Made by a program: the position numbers and the translations under genes. A DNA stretch of 64,000 bases, taken from NCBI RefSeq assembly GCF_900200035.1, contig NZ_FZTC01000019.1, forward strand, positions 558,001 to 622,000, read 5' to 3'. The notes beneath the pieces are model-generated. The model saw only the letters and a list, made by a program, of their open reading frames with translations. It was not told the origin of the DNA and did no database searches. Below, in pieces: positions 17,593-26,979 of this stretch; position 1 is the first letter of the stretch, and each line of letters opens with the position of its first letter. The DNA comes from Klebsiella grimontii (GTDB lineage: Bacteria > Pseudomonadota > Gammaproteobacteria > Enterobacterales > Enterobacteriaceae).

Positions 17593-18508
17593 GGCTGCGG
17601 GCGTACATCCGCCCTTCAGCCGCCAGCGCCAGCAGGTCGGCGTCGCGCTCGCGATGGTGCGAGTAGACAATGGAGATCAGCTGGCGCATCTGATACGGCT
17701 CCGCCAGCTTCAGCAGCTGAACATCGTTTTCATAGACCTTTTTCATGCGGCCCGGCAGCAGGGCAAAGCCTACCCCCGCCTGCACCAGGCTAATCATCGA
17801 AAAGATATCATTCACTCGGGTGACGATTTCAGGCTCAAATCCGGCCACCTGAAAAGCGTCCTGAAATCCGGCATAGGTGGCGAAACCTTCCGCCAGCGAA
17901 ACGAACTTACGCCTGGCGTAATCGCGTAGCTCGGCGGGGGCGGTGGTATCGAGCTGCTCCGTCGCCGGAGCGGCGAGGAAGATATCATCCTCAAACAGCG
18001 GGACCACATCAAACGCCGAATTATTGAATTCACCTTCATTGGTGGCGATCAGGATCGCATCGAGCGCGTCATCTTCGAGCATATCCAGCAGCATCTGATT
18101 GGAGCCCATGGTGAGATCGAGCTCCAGTTCCGGACGACGCAGCTTCATGCCCATAATAATGCGCGGCACGGTTTCAAGGGTCAGCGAGTACAGCGTACCG
18201 ATCCGCAGCCGCCCCTGCCCGACGCCGGCTACTTTGCGCGTCGCCTCCAGCCCGCGGGTCATCAGGCTCATCACATCCTGGCAGTACTCCAGCAGCGTCC
18301 ACGCCGCCGGCAGCGGCAGCAGATTGCGCCCTTTATGAATAAACAGCGGACAGCCGACGCCCTCTTCCAGGGTATGCAGCGCCCGGTGAACGCTAACGCC
18401 GCTCAGCTGCATAGCTTCAGCGGTTCTGGCGATATTGCCCTTAGCCATAAACATCATAAATACCGACAGCTTGCGGAAGGTGATGTCCTGATTAATGTCG
18501 TCTTTCAT
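17582..18508 (-). CDS. mdcR: LysR-type regulator MdcR
   Basis: This 308-residue LysR regulator has an N-terminal winged helix-turn-helix (about residues 8-67; NIARTAEAMQLSGVSVHRALHTLEE) and an effector domain that should sense malonate. MdcR activates the Klebsiella mdc operon and represses itself. I start at 18508 (MKDDINQDITF); an upstream in-frame start at 18577 would add 23 residues before the HTH. It is unusual in being convergent with, rather than divergent from, the operon it controls, so its targets lie 8 kb away at mdcA as well as at its own promoter. Confidence 0.9.
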   Translation of the reverse strand: MKDDINQDITFRKLSVFMMFMAKGNIARTAEAMQLSGVSVHRALHTLEEGVGCPLFIHKGRNLLPLPAAWTLLEYCQDVMSLMTRGLEATRKVAGVGQGRLRIGTLYSLTLETVPRIIMGMKLRRPELELDLTMGSNQMLLDMLEDDALDAILIATNEGEFNNSAFDVVPLFEDDIFLAAPATEQLDTTAPAELRDYARRKFVSLAEGFATYAGFQDAFQVAGFEPEIVTRVNDIFSMISLVQAGVGFALLPGRMKKVYENDVQLLKLAEPYQMRQLISIVYSHHRERDADLLALAAEGRMYARSLSR

Positions 18509-18676
18509 TGCCCTGCGCTCCGCATTTCGGTCTTCACCTGCATTTTCTTTCGTAATTTCAAGACAGTATAACCGCAATTAACGAATGAAGGATTAGCCGG
18601 AAGGGGGATATCAGCGCGAGGAGAGGGATAATGACAATGTATCGTTTTCGCCGGGACGGCGAAGGGAGGCCCGTGG

Positions 18677-18705
18677 GCCCGGTGAGGCATCAGCCGCCAC
18701 CGGGC
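18677..18705 (-). terminator. Possible terminator after mqo
   Basis: The 8-bp inverted repeat GCCCGGTG with CACCGGGC, with a 13-base loop, lies 18 bases after the mqo stop on the minus strand. There is no T-run, so the call is weak. Confidence 0.35.
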
Positions 18706-18723
18706 AATGTCAACGGCGCGGGC

Positions 18724-20379
18724 TTACAGCGCCATATCGTGCTGCGGCGACGTTTCCGCCTTCGGCTCTGCCGGTTTGGCGGTCATCACCGGCGCGGTGG
18801 CGTTCATCTCAATTACCGGCGGTTTGGTCAGCTGCAGCGCAGCCGCGGTGTCATCCCAAACCTGCTGGGTCAGCGCGACGTTGCCGTTCAGCTTCTGACC
18901 GTAGCTCGGTACGATATCGTGAATACGGCGCTGCCATTCCGCCGAATTAAACTGCTCAGGGAACATCTGCTTAATCACGTTCAGGGTAATCGGCGCGGCG
19001 GTAGAAGCCCCCGGCGAAGCGCCCAGCAGCGCGGAGATGGTTTTCTGCTCGTCGACCACCACTTCGGTGCCCAGCTTCAGCACGCCGCCCTTCTCTGCGT
19101 CTTTTTTGATGATCTGTACGCGCTGACCGGCCTGAATCAGCTTCCAGTCCTCTTTACGCGCGCTTGGGTAATACTCTTTCAGCGCCGCAAAACGATCGTC
19201 GTCGCTCAGCATCACCTGGCTGATGAGGTATTTCACCAGATCGAAGTTGTCCAGACCCACGTGGGTCATCGGCAGCACGTTATCGGTGGTGGTGGTGCTC
19301 AGCAGGTCAAGGAACGAACCGTTTTTCAGGAATTTGGTCGAGAAGGTGGCGAATGGCCCAAACAGCACCACGCGCTTGCCGTCGAGGAAACGGGCATCAA
19401 GGTGCGGAACCGACATCGGCGGCGCGCCCACCGAGGCCTGACCGTAAACTTTTTGCTGGTGCGCTTTGGTCACCGCCGGGTTTTCGGTCATCAGGAAGGA
19501 ACCGCCTACCGGGAAGCCGGCGTAATTATCCGCTTCCGGAATACCGGTTTTTTGCAGTAATTTCAGCGCGCCGCCGCCGGCGCCGATAAATACGTATTTC
19601 GCATCGATCGCCTGCTCCTCGCCGCTATTCACGTTTTTAATCGTGACGTGCCAGGAATTATCGGCGTTGCGTTTAAAATCGGTGACTTCTGAAGAAGTTT
19701 GCAGCGTGAAGTTGTTATTTTTCTTCAGGCTACCGATCAGCTGGCGGGTTATTTCCCCATAGTTAACGTCGGTACCCACCGGGGTCCAGGTCGCCGCAAC
19801 GCGCTGCTGCGGATCGCGCCCTTCCATCACCAGCGGCGCCCACTCTTTTATTTGCGCGTGGTCGGTAGAGAATTTCATCCCCTGGAATAACGTAGTCTGC
19901 TGCAGCGCAGCGTAGCGTTTTTGCAGATAATCGACGTTATCTCCCCAGACGAAACTCATGTGCGGGGTGGAGTTAATAAAGGAGTGCGGATCGTGCAAAA
20001 TGCCGCGTTTGACCTGCGCCGTCCAGAACTGGCGGGAGATCATAAACTGTTCGTTAATATCCAGCGCTTTGCTGACGTCAATGGTGCCGTCCGGGCGTTC
20101 CGGCGTATAGTTCAGCTCCATATTCGCCGAGTGTCCGGTACCGGCGTTGTTCCAGCCGTTAGAGGACTCCAGCGCGACGCCATCCAGCTTCTCAACCATG
20201 ACCTGCTTCCAGTCCGGCTGGAGTTCATGCAGCCAGGTCCCCAGCGACGCGCTCATAATGCCGCCGCCAATCAGCAGGAAATCGGTTTTTTTCGAGGTAT
20301 CGTCGTTTGCGAAAGTCGCCGTACTGACGAACATCGCTAATGCGGTCATAGATATAATCGTATTTTTAATTGCAGGCAT
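18724..20379 (-). CDS. mqo: Malate:quinone oxidoreductase
   Basis: This 551-residue FAD enzyme oxidises malate to oxaloacetate and passes electrons to the quinone pool at the membrane. The N-terminus ([20 protein letters not shown]) resembles a signal-like segment, as in E. coli Mqo. The dinucleotide fold [16 protein letters not shown] follows at about residue 35. [15 protein letters not shown] and [17 protein letters not shown] are family motifs. I start at 20379; a farther in-frame start at 20421 lacks support. It does not lie where E. coli has mqo, so this may be the only Klebsiella copy or a second paralogue. It stands alone. Confidence 0.9.
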   Translation of the reverse strand: MPAIKNTIISMTALAMFVSTATFANDDTSKKTDFLLIGGGIMSASLGTWLHELQPDWKQVMVEKLDGVALESSNGWNNAGTGHSANMELNYTPERPDGTIDVSKALDINEQFMISRQFWTAQVKRGILHDPHSFINSTPHMSFVWGDNVDYLQKRYAALQQTTLFQGMKFSTDHAQIKEWAPLVMEGRDPQQRVAATWTPVGTDVNYGEITRQLIGSLKKNNNFTLQTSSEVTDFKRNADNSWHVTIKNVNSGEEQAIDAKYVFIGAGGGALKLLQKTGIPEADNYAGFPVGGSFLMTENPAVTKAHQQKVYGQASVGAPPMSVPHLDARFLDGKRVVLFGPFATFSTKFLKNGSFLDLLSTTTTDNVLPMTHVGLDNFDLVKYLISQVMLSDDDRFAALKEYYPSARKEDWKLIQAGQRVQIIKKDAEKGGVLKLGTEVVVDEQKTISALLGASPGASTAAPITLNVIKQMFPEQFNSAEWQRRIHDIVPSYGQKLNGNVALTQQVWDDTAAALQLTKPPVIEMNATAPVMTAKPAEPKAETSPQHDMAL

Positions 20380-20632
20380 AATAGAAATATCACATAGCAC
20401 AAGTGTAATAAGAGCGGACATATTAACGCACTTTTACTTTATTTTAAAATATCATTTACACTTTCGCACACATAGCTAATTACCATTAACCTGGTTTTTT
20501 AACTTAAAAAAGTAAAAACAACGCCGACATGGAGAATAGGGAAAGCAATAGCGATTTACCCGCGCAGGAATAAAAAAAATAAAAGGATAAAAGGTGGGGA
20601 ATAACGCCAGCGCTATAGGCGAATTAAATTAT

Positions 20633-20658
20633 CACCCGGCGCGAATACGCGCCGGGTG
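20633..20658 (-). terminator. Intrinsic terminator after the MurQ-like gene
   Basis: A perfect 11-bp stem, CACCCGGCGCG with CGCGCCGGGTG around AATA, lies 8 bases after the stop at 20666. On the minus strand an AT-rich tail (ATAATTTAATT) follows. Confidence 0.75.
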
Positions 20659-20665
20659 CGTTCAT

Positions 20666-21571
20666 TCAGGCGACCGTCTGCGCCGCGCGCAGCGCAATCC
20701 GCAGATGGTCGTTATGCTCTGCCAGCCGCTCGCGCGCCTGCCAGGCATCCAGCCCGCTGAGTAACATGAATATCGCCGTCCGGCAGTGCTGATTGCAGCT
20801 GGCCAGCGCGGCTTTGGCCTCGCTGCGCGAGCACGCCGTCGCCGCCATCACGATGGCTATCTGCCGCTCGGCCTCGTGCGGGGTACTGGCCTGCAGATCG
20901 ACCCGCAGATTTTGATATACCCGTCCCGCGCGAATCGCCAGCCCGGTGGTCAGCATGTTAAGGATCTGCCGCTGCGCGATTTGCGCTTTCGGATTACCAA
21001 AGCCCGCCACCGCCTCCGGCCCGGTTTGCGGGGCGATGATGATATCCGCCAGCTGCGCGGCTTCGCTCGCGGCCTGCTGCGTCACAACCGCAATCGGCGC
21101 GCCCAGCGACCAGGCGTGGCGCATCGCGCCCCAGACCCATGGCGTTTTACCGCTGACCGTCAGCGCCAGCAGCATATCCTGGTTGCTGAACTGCAGCGCC
21201 TGAAGTTCAAAAGCCCCAAGGTTGTAGTTATTCGCCGCGGCGTCCCGCTCCTGGCGGGCGGCGGTCGGCCCGCCGGCAATCAGCCCGACCAGCGAATGTT
21301 TTCCCTCCGGGGTAAATTCACTCACCGCCTGCACGGCGGCATGGCCCGATGCCCCGGCCCCCACAATCACCAGCCGCCCTCCCCGGCTGAGCGTCGCCGT
21401 CGCGTTATCAATCAGGCGCGCGATCGCCGGCAAACAGGCCTCAATGGCATCGGCAATCCGCTTATCATCCTTGTGCAGCAGCGTCAGCATATCGAGGGTG
21501 GCAAGACTATCAATATGGGTGGTTTCAGGGTGGCGTCGTTCCATCATTGAAGCGGTTGGCTTACTGCTCAT
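20666..21571 (-). CDS. MurQ-like SIS-domain protein
   Basis: This 301-residue protein has a sugar-isomerase (SIS) domain followed by a C-terminal helical part, the layout of N-acetylmuramic acid 6-phosphate etherase (MurQ). GGRLVIVGAGASGHAAVQAVSE, LIAGG and the loop TVSGKTPWVWGAM correspond to MurQ motifs. It differs from canonical MurQ: ASGRTPYV reads VSGKTPWV, and the second acidic stretch after LIAGG reads TAARQERDAAANN. It may therefore act on a different sugar acid or have lost etherase activity. I start at 21571, where GGAGG is well placed. No PTS gene lies beside it. Confidence is good for family, low for substrate. Confidence 0.7.
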   Translation of the reverse strand: MSSKPTASMMERRHPETTHIDSLATLDMLTLLHKDDKRIADAIEACLPAIARLIDNATATLSRGGRLVIVGAGASGHAAVQAVSEFTPEGKHSLVGLIAGGPTAARQERDAAANNYNLGAFELQALQFSNQDMLLALTVSGKTPWVWGAMRHAWSLGAPIAVVTQQAASEAAQLADIIIAPQTGPEAVAGFGNPKAQIAQRQILNMLTTGLAIRAGRVYQNLRVDLQASTPHEAERQIAIVMAATACSRSEAKAALASCNQHCRTAIFMLLSGLDAWQARERLAEHNDHLRIALRAAQTVA

Positions 21572-21793
21572 AAAAACCTCCATTTAAACGCGAAAGAACC
21601 TTCTGGGACGAAAGCGCAGGCCTGAGGCAAACCCTTTCATTGACCATGGCTATTAATGGCAGTGTAAAGCTTAAGCGACGCGCTTTACCGCCACCGAAGT
21701 CACAGTTTTCGCCCCCCTGAAGCCATTCAGCTGCCGATTGGTCGTTATCCAACCACAGGCGCGACGAGGTTAAGCTAAGACGTCAAGGATGAA

Positions 21794-22534
21794 TTAGCGC
21801 AGGGTCAGCCCGCCATCAACGGCGTACTGGCCTCCGCTGACGAATGACGCCGCGTCGGAAAGCAGAAACAGCGCCACTTCAGCCGCTTCAGCCGCCGTCC
21901 CCTGACGGTGAAGCGCCAGGCGACTGACCACCGAGGCTTCAAACTCGCGGCGCGCCTCATCGCGCATAAAATGACGAAAATCGGTATCAATCGGACCGGG
22001 AACCAGGGCGTTGACGCGGATATTTTTTTCCCCTAACGCCGATGCCCAGCAGCGGGTTAATGAAATCAGCGCCCCTTTTGTCGCCGAATAGAGGCTCGCC
22101 GCCGCGGCCCCCTCATAAGCGGAAGTGGATGCCGTCACCACCACCGAGGCCCCCGGATTAAGCTTCCCGGCGAGCGCCGCCATCTGAAGAACCGGCCCGC
22201 GCACGTTGGTCGCCATCATGTGATCAAAGGCCGCGGCATCAATCTGCGATAGCTCCCCAACGGCGGCATATCCAGCATTGAGCCACAGACCATCAAGCCC
22301 GCCGGAGGCGTGAATTTCCTCGGCCAGCGCCGCGCCGGTCAGGGGATCGCTGGCATCGTTGTCGATGACCCTGGCCCGATCCGAGAGCTGTCGGCGTAGC
22401 AGCGCCAGCCGCCGGGGATCGCGCCCGGTAGCAATCACCCAACCGCCTTCGCGATCGATACGCTGTGCTCCGGCAAGCCCGATCCCGCTGGTCGCGCCGG
22501 TGATAAGAACTCTTTTTGCGCTAAATCTCGCCAT
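21794..22534 (-). CDS. Short-chain dehydrogenase/reductase
   Basis: This 246-residue classical SDR has the cofactor motif ITGATSGIGLAGA at residues 10-22. A basic residue pair after the second strand (TGRDPRRL) favours NADPH. The structural motif is NAGYAA, the catalytic YSATKGA tyrosine-lysine pair sits near residue 147, and DGGLTLR ends the protein. The substrate cannot be read from sequence. It is divergent from a LysR gene that probably controls it. Confidence 0.85.
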   Translation of the reverse strand: MARFSAKRVLITGATSGIGLAGAQRIDREGGWVIATGRDPRRLALLRRQLSDRARVIDNDASDPLTGAALAEEIHASGGLDGLWLNAGYAAVGELSQIDAAAFDHMMATNVRGPVLQMAALAGKLNPGASVVVTASTSAYEGAAAASLYSATKGALISLTRCWASALGEKNIRVNALVPGPIDTDFRHFMRDEARREFEASVVSRLALHRQGTAAEAAEVALFLLSDAASFVSGGQYAVDGGLTLR

Positions 22535-22641
22535 CGTCGTTTCCCCTGTCCGTTAAATGATATTCATCAGGATGGTAACCAGCGGGGGACTATTTGATAA
22601 TATGCCTATTATCAACAAGACTGTTTGGGGAAATCGCCATA

Positions 22642-23538
22642 ATGCGGGGAAGTGATTTTGCGGAATTAAAAGCCTTCGCGATGGTCGTTGAGCAAGGCAG
22701 CTTTACCCGGGCGGCGGCGCACCTCGGCGTTACGACCTCCACCTTAAGCGCAACCATCCGCCGACTTGAGGAGCGCATCGGCGTACGTTTATTACACCGA
22801 ACCACGCGCAGCGTCGCGCCGAGCGAGGCCGGTAAACGCATGATGCAGCGGCTGGCCCCTGCGCTGGCGGCACTGGAAGACGCGGTGACCGATGCCCAGA
22901 CGGCCAGCGCGCCTGCGGGCCGCCTGCGCCTCAATGTTTCGCGCATCGCCGCGATTCATTATCTGGCGCCGGTACTGGGGGGCTTTATGCAGCGCTACCC
23001 CAAAATTGAGCTGGATATCGTCACTGATGACGCTTTGGTCGATATCGTTTCGGCAGGTTTCGATGCCGGAATTCGTCTCGGTGAAAAGCTCCATCAGGAT
23101 ATGGTTGCCGTCAGGCTGAGCGGTGACCTCGAAATGAAAGTCGTCGCCTCGCCGCGCTACCTGGCGCAGGCGCCGCAGCTTCATAAACCGCAGGATTTGC
23201 TGCAGCATCCCTGCCTGACCTATCGAAGGCCAAGCGACGCCAGCGTGTATCGCTGGGAGTTTCAGCGCGACGGCGAAAGCTGCGAGATTGCGGTCAAAGG
23301 CCCCATCGTGGTCGATGAGCCGGCCATGCTGACGCCATTGGCGCTCGCAGGCGCAGGCGTTGCGTATCAGTTTGCCCATCAGGTTGATCCCTGGCTGGCG
23401 ACGGGCCAGCTGGTTCAGCGATTAAAAGAGTGGACCCCGGCTTTCCCCGGTTTTTACGTTTACTACCCCAGCCGTAGGCAAATGGCATCGCCGCTGCGGG
23501 CGTTTATCGACTATCTGCTGGCCGTCGGCGGCAGATAG
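22642..23538 (+). CDS. LysR-type regulator of the adjacent SDR
   Basis: This 298-residue regulator has an N-terminal helix-turn-helix (FTRAAAHLGVTTSTLSATIRRLEERIG, about residues 20-46) and the HRTTRSVAPSEAG segment typical of the CrgA/AaeR-like LysR subgroup. The effector domain runs from about residue 85. I choose the ATG at 22642 (MRGSDFAELKAF), which puts the HTH at its normal distance from the N-terminus; an in-frame start at 22594 would add 16 residues. The divergent gap to the SDR (about 107 bases) is the likely operator. Confidence 0.85.
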   Translation: MRGSDFAELKAFAMVVEQGSFTRAAAHLGVTTSTLSATIRRLEERIGVRLLHRTTRSVAPSEAGKRMMQRLAPALAALEDAVTDAQTASAPAGRLRLNVSRIAAIHYLAPVLGGFMQRYPKIELDIVTDDALVDIVSAGFDAGIRLGEKLHQDMVAVRLSGDLEMKVVASPRYLAQAPQLHKPQDLLQHPCLTYRRPSDASVYRWEFQRDGESCEIAVKGPIVVDEPAMLTPLALAGAGVAYQFAHQVDPWLATGQLVQRLKEWTPAFPGFYVYYPSRRQMASPLRAFIDYLLAVGGR

Positions 23539-23645
23539 CGACCGCCTGCTTGGCGATCAGGCTGATTTTGCTTTTATTACACGGCTTTATGAAAGGTGCT
23601 GGTTCAGCGATAATACCTGTCTAAACGTTTTGTCCTGGGGTGGGT

Positions 23646-25265
23646 ATGAATGAATTCGCGCAGCCGGCATCGCCCGCGCGTAAACGCGCAATGAGTATGA
23701 AGCTGAGCACCGCCGTGACCTTAATGATCGGCAGCGTCATCGGTTCAGTACTGATTCTGGTCTATGCCCTGTGGTTTATGCAGATTAGCGGCGCAACCCG
23801 CGACGGCGTCAAAGATACGGCGCTGGCGGTGGCGCGGACGCTGGCCGACGCCCCGGAAGTCAAGCGCGGCCTGACGCTGCCGCCGGAGAGCGGTATTATC
23901 CAGCCGCTGGCGCTGGCCGTCGCCAGACGCAATGGCCTGCTGTTTGCCGTCGTCACCAATATGGACGGTATTCGCTACTCGCATCCCAATAGCCAGATTA
24001 TCGGCAAACCCTTTATCGGCGAGGACATCCGGCCCACGCTGGCGGGCAAGGAGAACGTCGCCGTCAACCACGGCGTGCTGGCTCCGGCGCTGCGGGTCTT
24101 CACCCCGGTGTTTGACGACAGCCGCCGGCAAATCGGCGTGGTGGCGATTGGCATTTCGCTGAGCAAAGTGGATACACAGATCGCCGCCAGCCGCTGGGAC
24201 GTGATCCTGACCGTGCTGTTCAGCGCGGTTGTGTGCGCCGTCGGCACCTGGAGCCTGGTCCGCGGCCTGAAGCGTGTTCTGCTGGGCCTCGAGCCGCAGG
24301 AGATCTCAACGCAGTTCCAGCAGCGCCAGGCGATGCTGCACTCTTTAAAAGAGGGCGTGGTGGCGGTGGACGCCGACGGCCAGGTGACGCTGATTAACCC
24401 CGCCGCGCGCGATATCCTGTTCAGCGGCCCCGATAGCGACATCGCGCAAACGCCGCTGCTGGCGGATTTGCAGGAGGTTCTGCAAACCGGCGAGCCGATT
24501 TACGATCGCGAGCTGGGGTGCAACGGTCTGCTGCTGATCAGCAACACGGTTCCCGTTCGCGACGAGGATGACGTGGTCGGCGCGATCAGCACCTTTCGTG
24601 ACAAAACCGAAGTTAGCCAGCTGCTGCAGCGGCTCGACGGGATGGTGAACTATGTCGATGCCCTGCGCACCACGTCGCATGAATTTATGAATAAGCTGCA
24701 CGTGATTCTCGGCCTGTTGAATATGAAAAGCTACGACAAGCTGGAGGAGTACGTGCTGCAGACCGCCCACACCTATCAGGCGGATATCGGCGAAATCCAG
24801 CACCGGATTAAATCACCGGTGGTGGCCGGCTTTTTGATCGGCAAAATTCAGCGCGCTAAGGAGCGGGGTTTTACCCTCACTCTCGCCGAAGAGAGCCTGG
24901 TGCCCGACTGCCCGAATGAAAAACAGATCACCGTGCTGGTCACGGTACTGGGCAATTTAATCGAGAACGCGCTGGATGCCATGAGCGGCCAGGCCGAAGG
25001 CGAGGTCAGCCTGCTGCTGCACTATCAGAACGGCTGGCTAAGCGGCGAAGTCAGCGATGATGGTCCCGGTATCCCGGAAGCCTTTATCGATGATATTTTT
25101 AATAAGGGCTTCTCGACTAAAGGCGAAAACCGCGGCGTCGGGCTGTTTCTCGCCAGCCAGCAGCTTCGCGAACTCGGCGGGTCGCTGGCCGTAGAATCCG
25201 AACCCGGCGTGTTTACCCAATTTTTCGTTCATCTCCCGTGGGACAGTAAAAGGAAAAGTGCGTGA
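23646..25265 (+). CDS. DcuS/CitA-family sensor histidine kinase
   Basis: This 539-residue inner-membrane sensor has helices at about residues 22-46 and 185-205 enclosing a periplasmic PAS-like domain. That domain carries DGIRYSHPNSQIIGKPFIGED, matching the ligand pocket of DcuS-type C4-dicarboxylate sensors. A cytoplasmic PAS domain follows (about 225-320), then TTSHEFMNKLHVI with the phosphorylated His, and an ATPase domain (NLIENALDAM, DDGPGIP, GVGLFLA). I prefer the ATG at 23646; the GTG at 23640 lies in the ribosome-binding site. The stop overlaps the next gene's GTG start. Neighbours suggest fumarate, malate or a related acid as signal. Confidence 0.88.
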   Translation: MNEFAQPASPARKRAMSMKLSTAVTLMIGSVIGSVLILVYALWFMQISGATRDGVKDTALAVARTLADAPEVKRGLTLPPESGIIQPLALAVARRNGLLFAVVTNMDGIRYSHPNSQIIGKPFIGEDIRPTLAGKENVAVNHGVLAPALRVFTPVFDDSRRQIGVVAIGISLSKVDTQIAASRWDVILTVLFSAVVCAVGTWSLVRGLKRVLLGLEPQEISTQFQQRQAMLHSLKEGVVAVDADGQVTLINPAARDILFSGPDSDIAQTPLLADLQEVLQTGEPIYDRELGCNGLLLISNTVPVRDEDDVVGAISTFRDKTEVSQLLQRLDGMVNYVDALRTTSHEFMNKLHVILGLLNMKSYDKLEEYVLQTAHTYQADIGEIQHRIKSPVVAGFLIGKIQRAKERGFTLTLAEESLVPDCPNEKQITVLVTVLGNLIENALDAMSGQAEGEVSLLLHYQNGWLSGEVSDDGPGIPEAFIDDIFNKGFSTKGENRGVGLFLASQQLRELGGSLAVESEPGVFTQFFVHLPWDSKRKSA

Positions 25266-25981
25266 TAAATGTATTAATTGTTGACGATGATGCCATGGTT
25301 GCCGAACTGAACCGCCTGTACGTGGGGCGAGTCAGCGGCTTCCGCTGCAGCGGCACGGCGTCGACGCTGAGTAAAGCCAGGGAGATGGTTAACGACAAGG
25401 ATCTGGAGATCGATCTGGTGCTGCTGGATGTCTACATGCAGCAGGATAGCGGTCTCGATCTGCTGCCCGCCATTCGCGCTTCCGGGCGGGCTATCGACGT
25501 GATAATGATTACCTCTGCCGCCGACGCCGCGACGGTTCAGGCTTCCATGCGCTACGGCGTGGTGGACTATCTGATCAAACCCTTCCAGTTTCCGCGTTTT
25601 GAAGAGGCGCTGACCGCCTGGCGCGAAAAACGCAAGCTGATGACCGGTCAACCCTATTATGAACAAGCGGACGTCGACCGGCTGCTCCACGGCGGCGTGC
25701 CGGAAGCCGCCGATTCGCGCAAGTTACCAAAAGGCCTGACGCCGCAGACGCTGCGTACCCTCTGTCAGTGGATTGATGCCCATCCGGATGTGGAGTTCTC
25801 CACCGACGAGCTGGCGGCAGCGGTAAATATATCCCGGGTATCATGCCGTAAATACCTGATTTGGCTGGCGCAAATTAACATTCTTTATACCAGCATTCAC
25901 TATGGCGCCACCGGACGCCCGGTGTATCGCTACCACCTGATAGCCGAGCAGTACGGCCTGCTTAAGCAGTACAGCCAGTAA
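25262..25981 (+). CDS. DcuR/CitB-family response regulator
   Basis: This 239-residue response regulator starts at GTG, overlapping the kinase stop (GTGA). The receiver domain (1-120) has acidic Asp8-10, phosphoacceptor Asp56 in LVLLDVYM and the conserved Lys in YLIKPF. The C-terminal domain (about 150-239) is the CitB/DcuR-type helix-turn-helix, FSTDELAAAVNISRVSCRKYLIWL. It is probably an activator of the flanking C4-dicarboxylate genes. The ends of this gene and apbE overlap by 20 bases, convergent. Confidence 0.88.
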   Translation: MINVLIVDDDAMVAELNRLYVGRVSGFRCSGTASTLSKAREMVNDKDLEIDLVLLDVYMQQDSGLDLLPAIRASGRAIDVIMITSAADAATVQASMRYGVVDYLIKPFQFPRFEEALTAWREKRKLMTGQPYYEQADVDRLLHGGVPEAADSRKLPKGLTPQTLRTLCQWIDAHPDVEFSTDELAAAVNISRVSCRKYLIWLAQINILYTSIHYGATGRPVYRYHLIAEQYGLLKQYSQ

Positions 25982-26912
25982 GCCGGTAGCCGTCATCCAG
26001 CAGTTGAAAGCGGAAACGGCGCTGTGAAGAGAGGATAACGTCGCGGTTTTTGGTGACGAAAATCGCTTCGATATCCTCGCGCTGGCGCAGCGCCGCGCAT
26101 CCCTTCTCTACGCCGAGGCCGTAGATCAGGGTGGTCCAGATATCGCCGTCCAGCGAGTCGGCGGAAATAATCGTTACGCTTTCCAGCTCGTTATCCAGCG
26201 GGTAGCCGCTGCGCGGGTCGAGAATATGGTGCCAGCGTTTGCCGTCCTGCTCAAAGTAGCGTTCGTAAATGCCCGAGGTCACCACCGATTGCCCCGCCAC
26301 CGCAATGCTGCCAATCAGCGCATCCGCCGCCGAGTACGGTTTTTTCAACCCGATAGACCATTCGCCCAGCGTGTGGACGTTGCCGCCGAGATTAATCAGC
26401 GCGGCGCTCACGCCCTGTTGCCGCAAATAATCGCGCACCCGGTCGGCGATATAGCCTTTCGCGATGGCCCCCAGGTCAATCTCCATTCCCGCGCGGGCAA
26501 GATAGACGCTGCCGGCGGCGTCATCGAGGATCACATCCTGCGGACGCGTTAACGTCAGGCGAGCGGCAATGTCCTGTGCGGCGGGCACGCTCTGCCCCTG
26601 GAAGCCGATGCGCCACAGCTTCACCAGCGGACCGATCGCCAGGTTAAAGGCGCTGTCCCGTACCATGCTAGCGGCTTTGGCGCATTTAATCAGCGCATAC
26701 ACCGGGCGGCTCACCGTCACCGGATGCCGCCCGGCGGCATGGTTGATATCCATCACCTGGGACTGCGCGCGGTTAACGGTGAAAAGATCTTCATAGCCTT
26801 TAATCAGCTGAAAGACGCGGGAGGCGAGCGGTTCATCGTGAACGTAGAGCTTGAGGAGAATGGGCGACCCCATCAGTACGGCGGAGTAGCTGTAGACGCG
26901 GTTGTCGGACAT
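25962..26912 (-). CDS. apbE: FAD:protein FMN transferase (ApbE)
   Basis: This 316-residue protein transfers FMN from FAD onto a threonine of target flavoproteins through a phosphoester. Family features include the FTVNRAQSQVMDINHAAG segment, GAIAKGYIADRVRDYL, ALINLGGNVHTLG and the ILDPRSGYP loop. No signal peptide is visible, unlike exported ApbE, so it should act in the cytoplasm. This fits its neighbour, a soluble fumarate reductase with a flavinylation motif, 67 bases upstream. The start at 26912 follows GAGGAGGG. Published work on the Klebsiella pneumoniae homologues links this pair directly. Confidence 0.92.
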   Translation of the reverse strand: MSDNRVYSYSAVLMGSPILLKLYVHDEPLASRVFQLIKGYEDLFTVNRAQSQVMDINHAAGRHPVTVSRPVYALIKCAKAASMVRDSAFNLAIGPLVKLWRIGFQGQSVPAAQDIAARLTLTRPQDVILDDAAGSVYLARAGMEIDLGAIAKGYIADRVRDYLRQQGVSAALINLGGNVHTLGEWSIGLKKPYSAADALIGSIAVAGQSVVTSGIYERYFEQDGKRWHHILDPRSGYPLDNELESVTIISADSLDGDIWTTLIYGLGVEKGCAALRQREDIEAIFVTKNRDVILSSQRRFRFQLLDDGYRLTGCTA

Positions 26913-26979
26913 ATCGCCCTCCTCAGAGAGATAAGAAGCCGGGCCGTCAATTTGCCAGCCCGGCGGGGGTCGCTGACGC

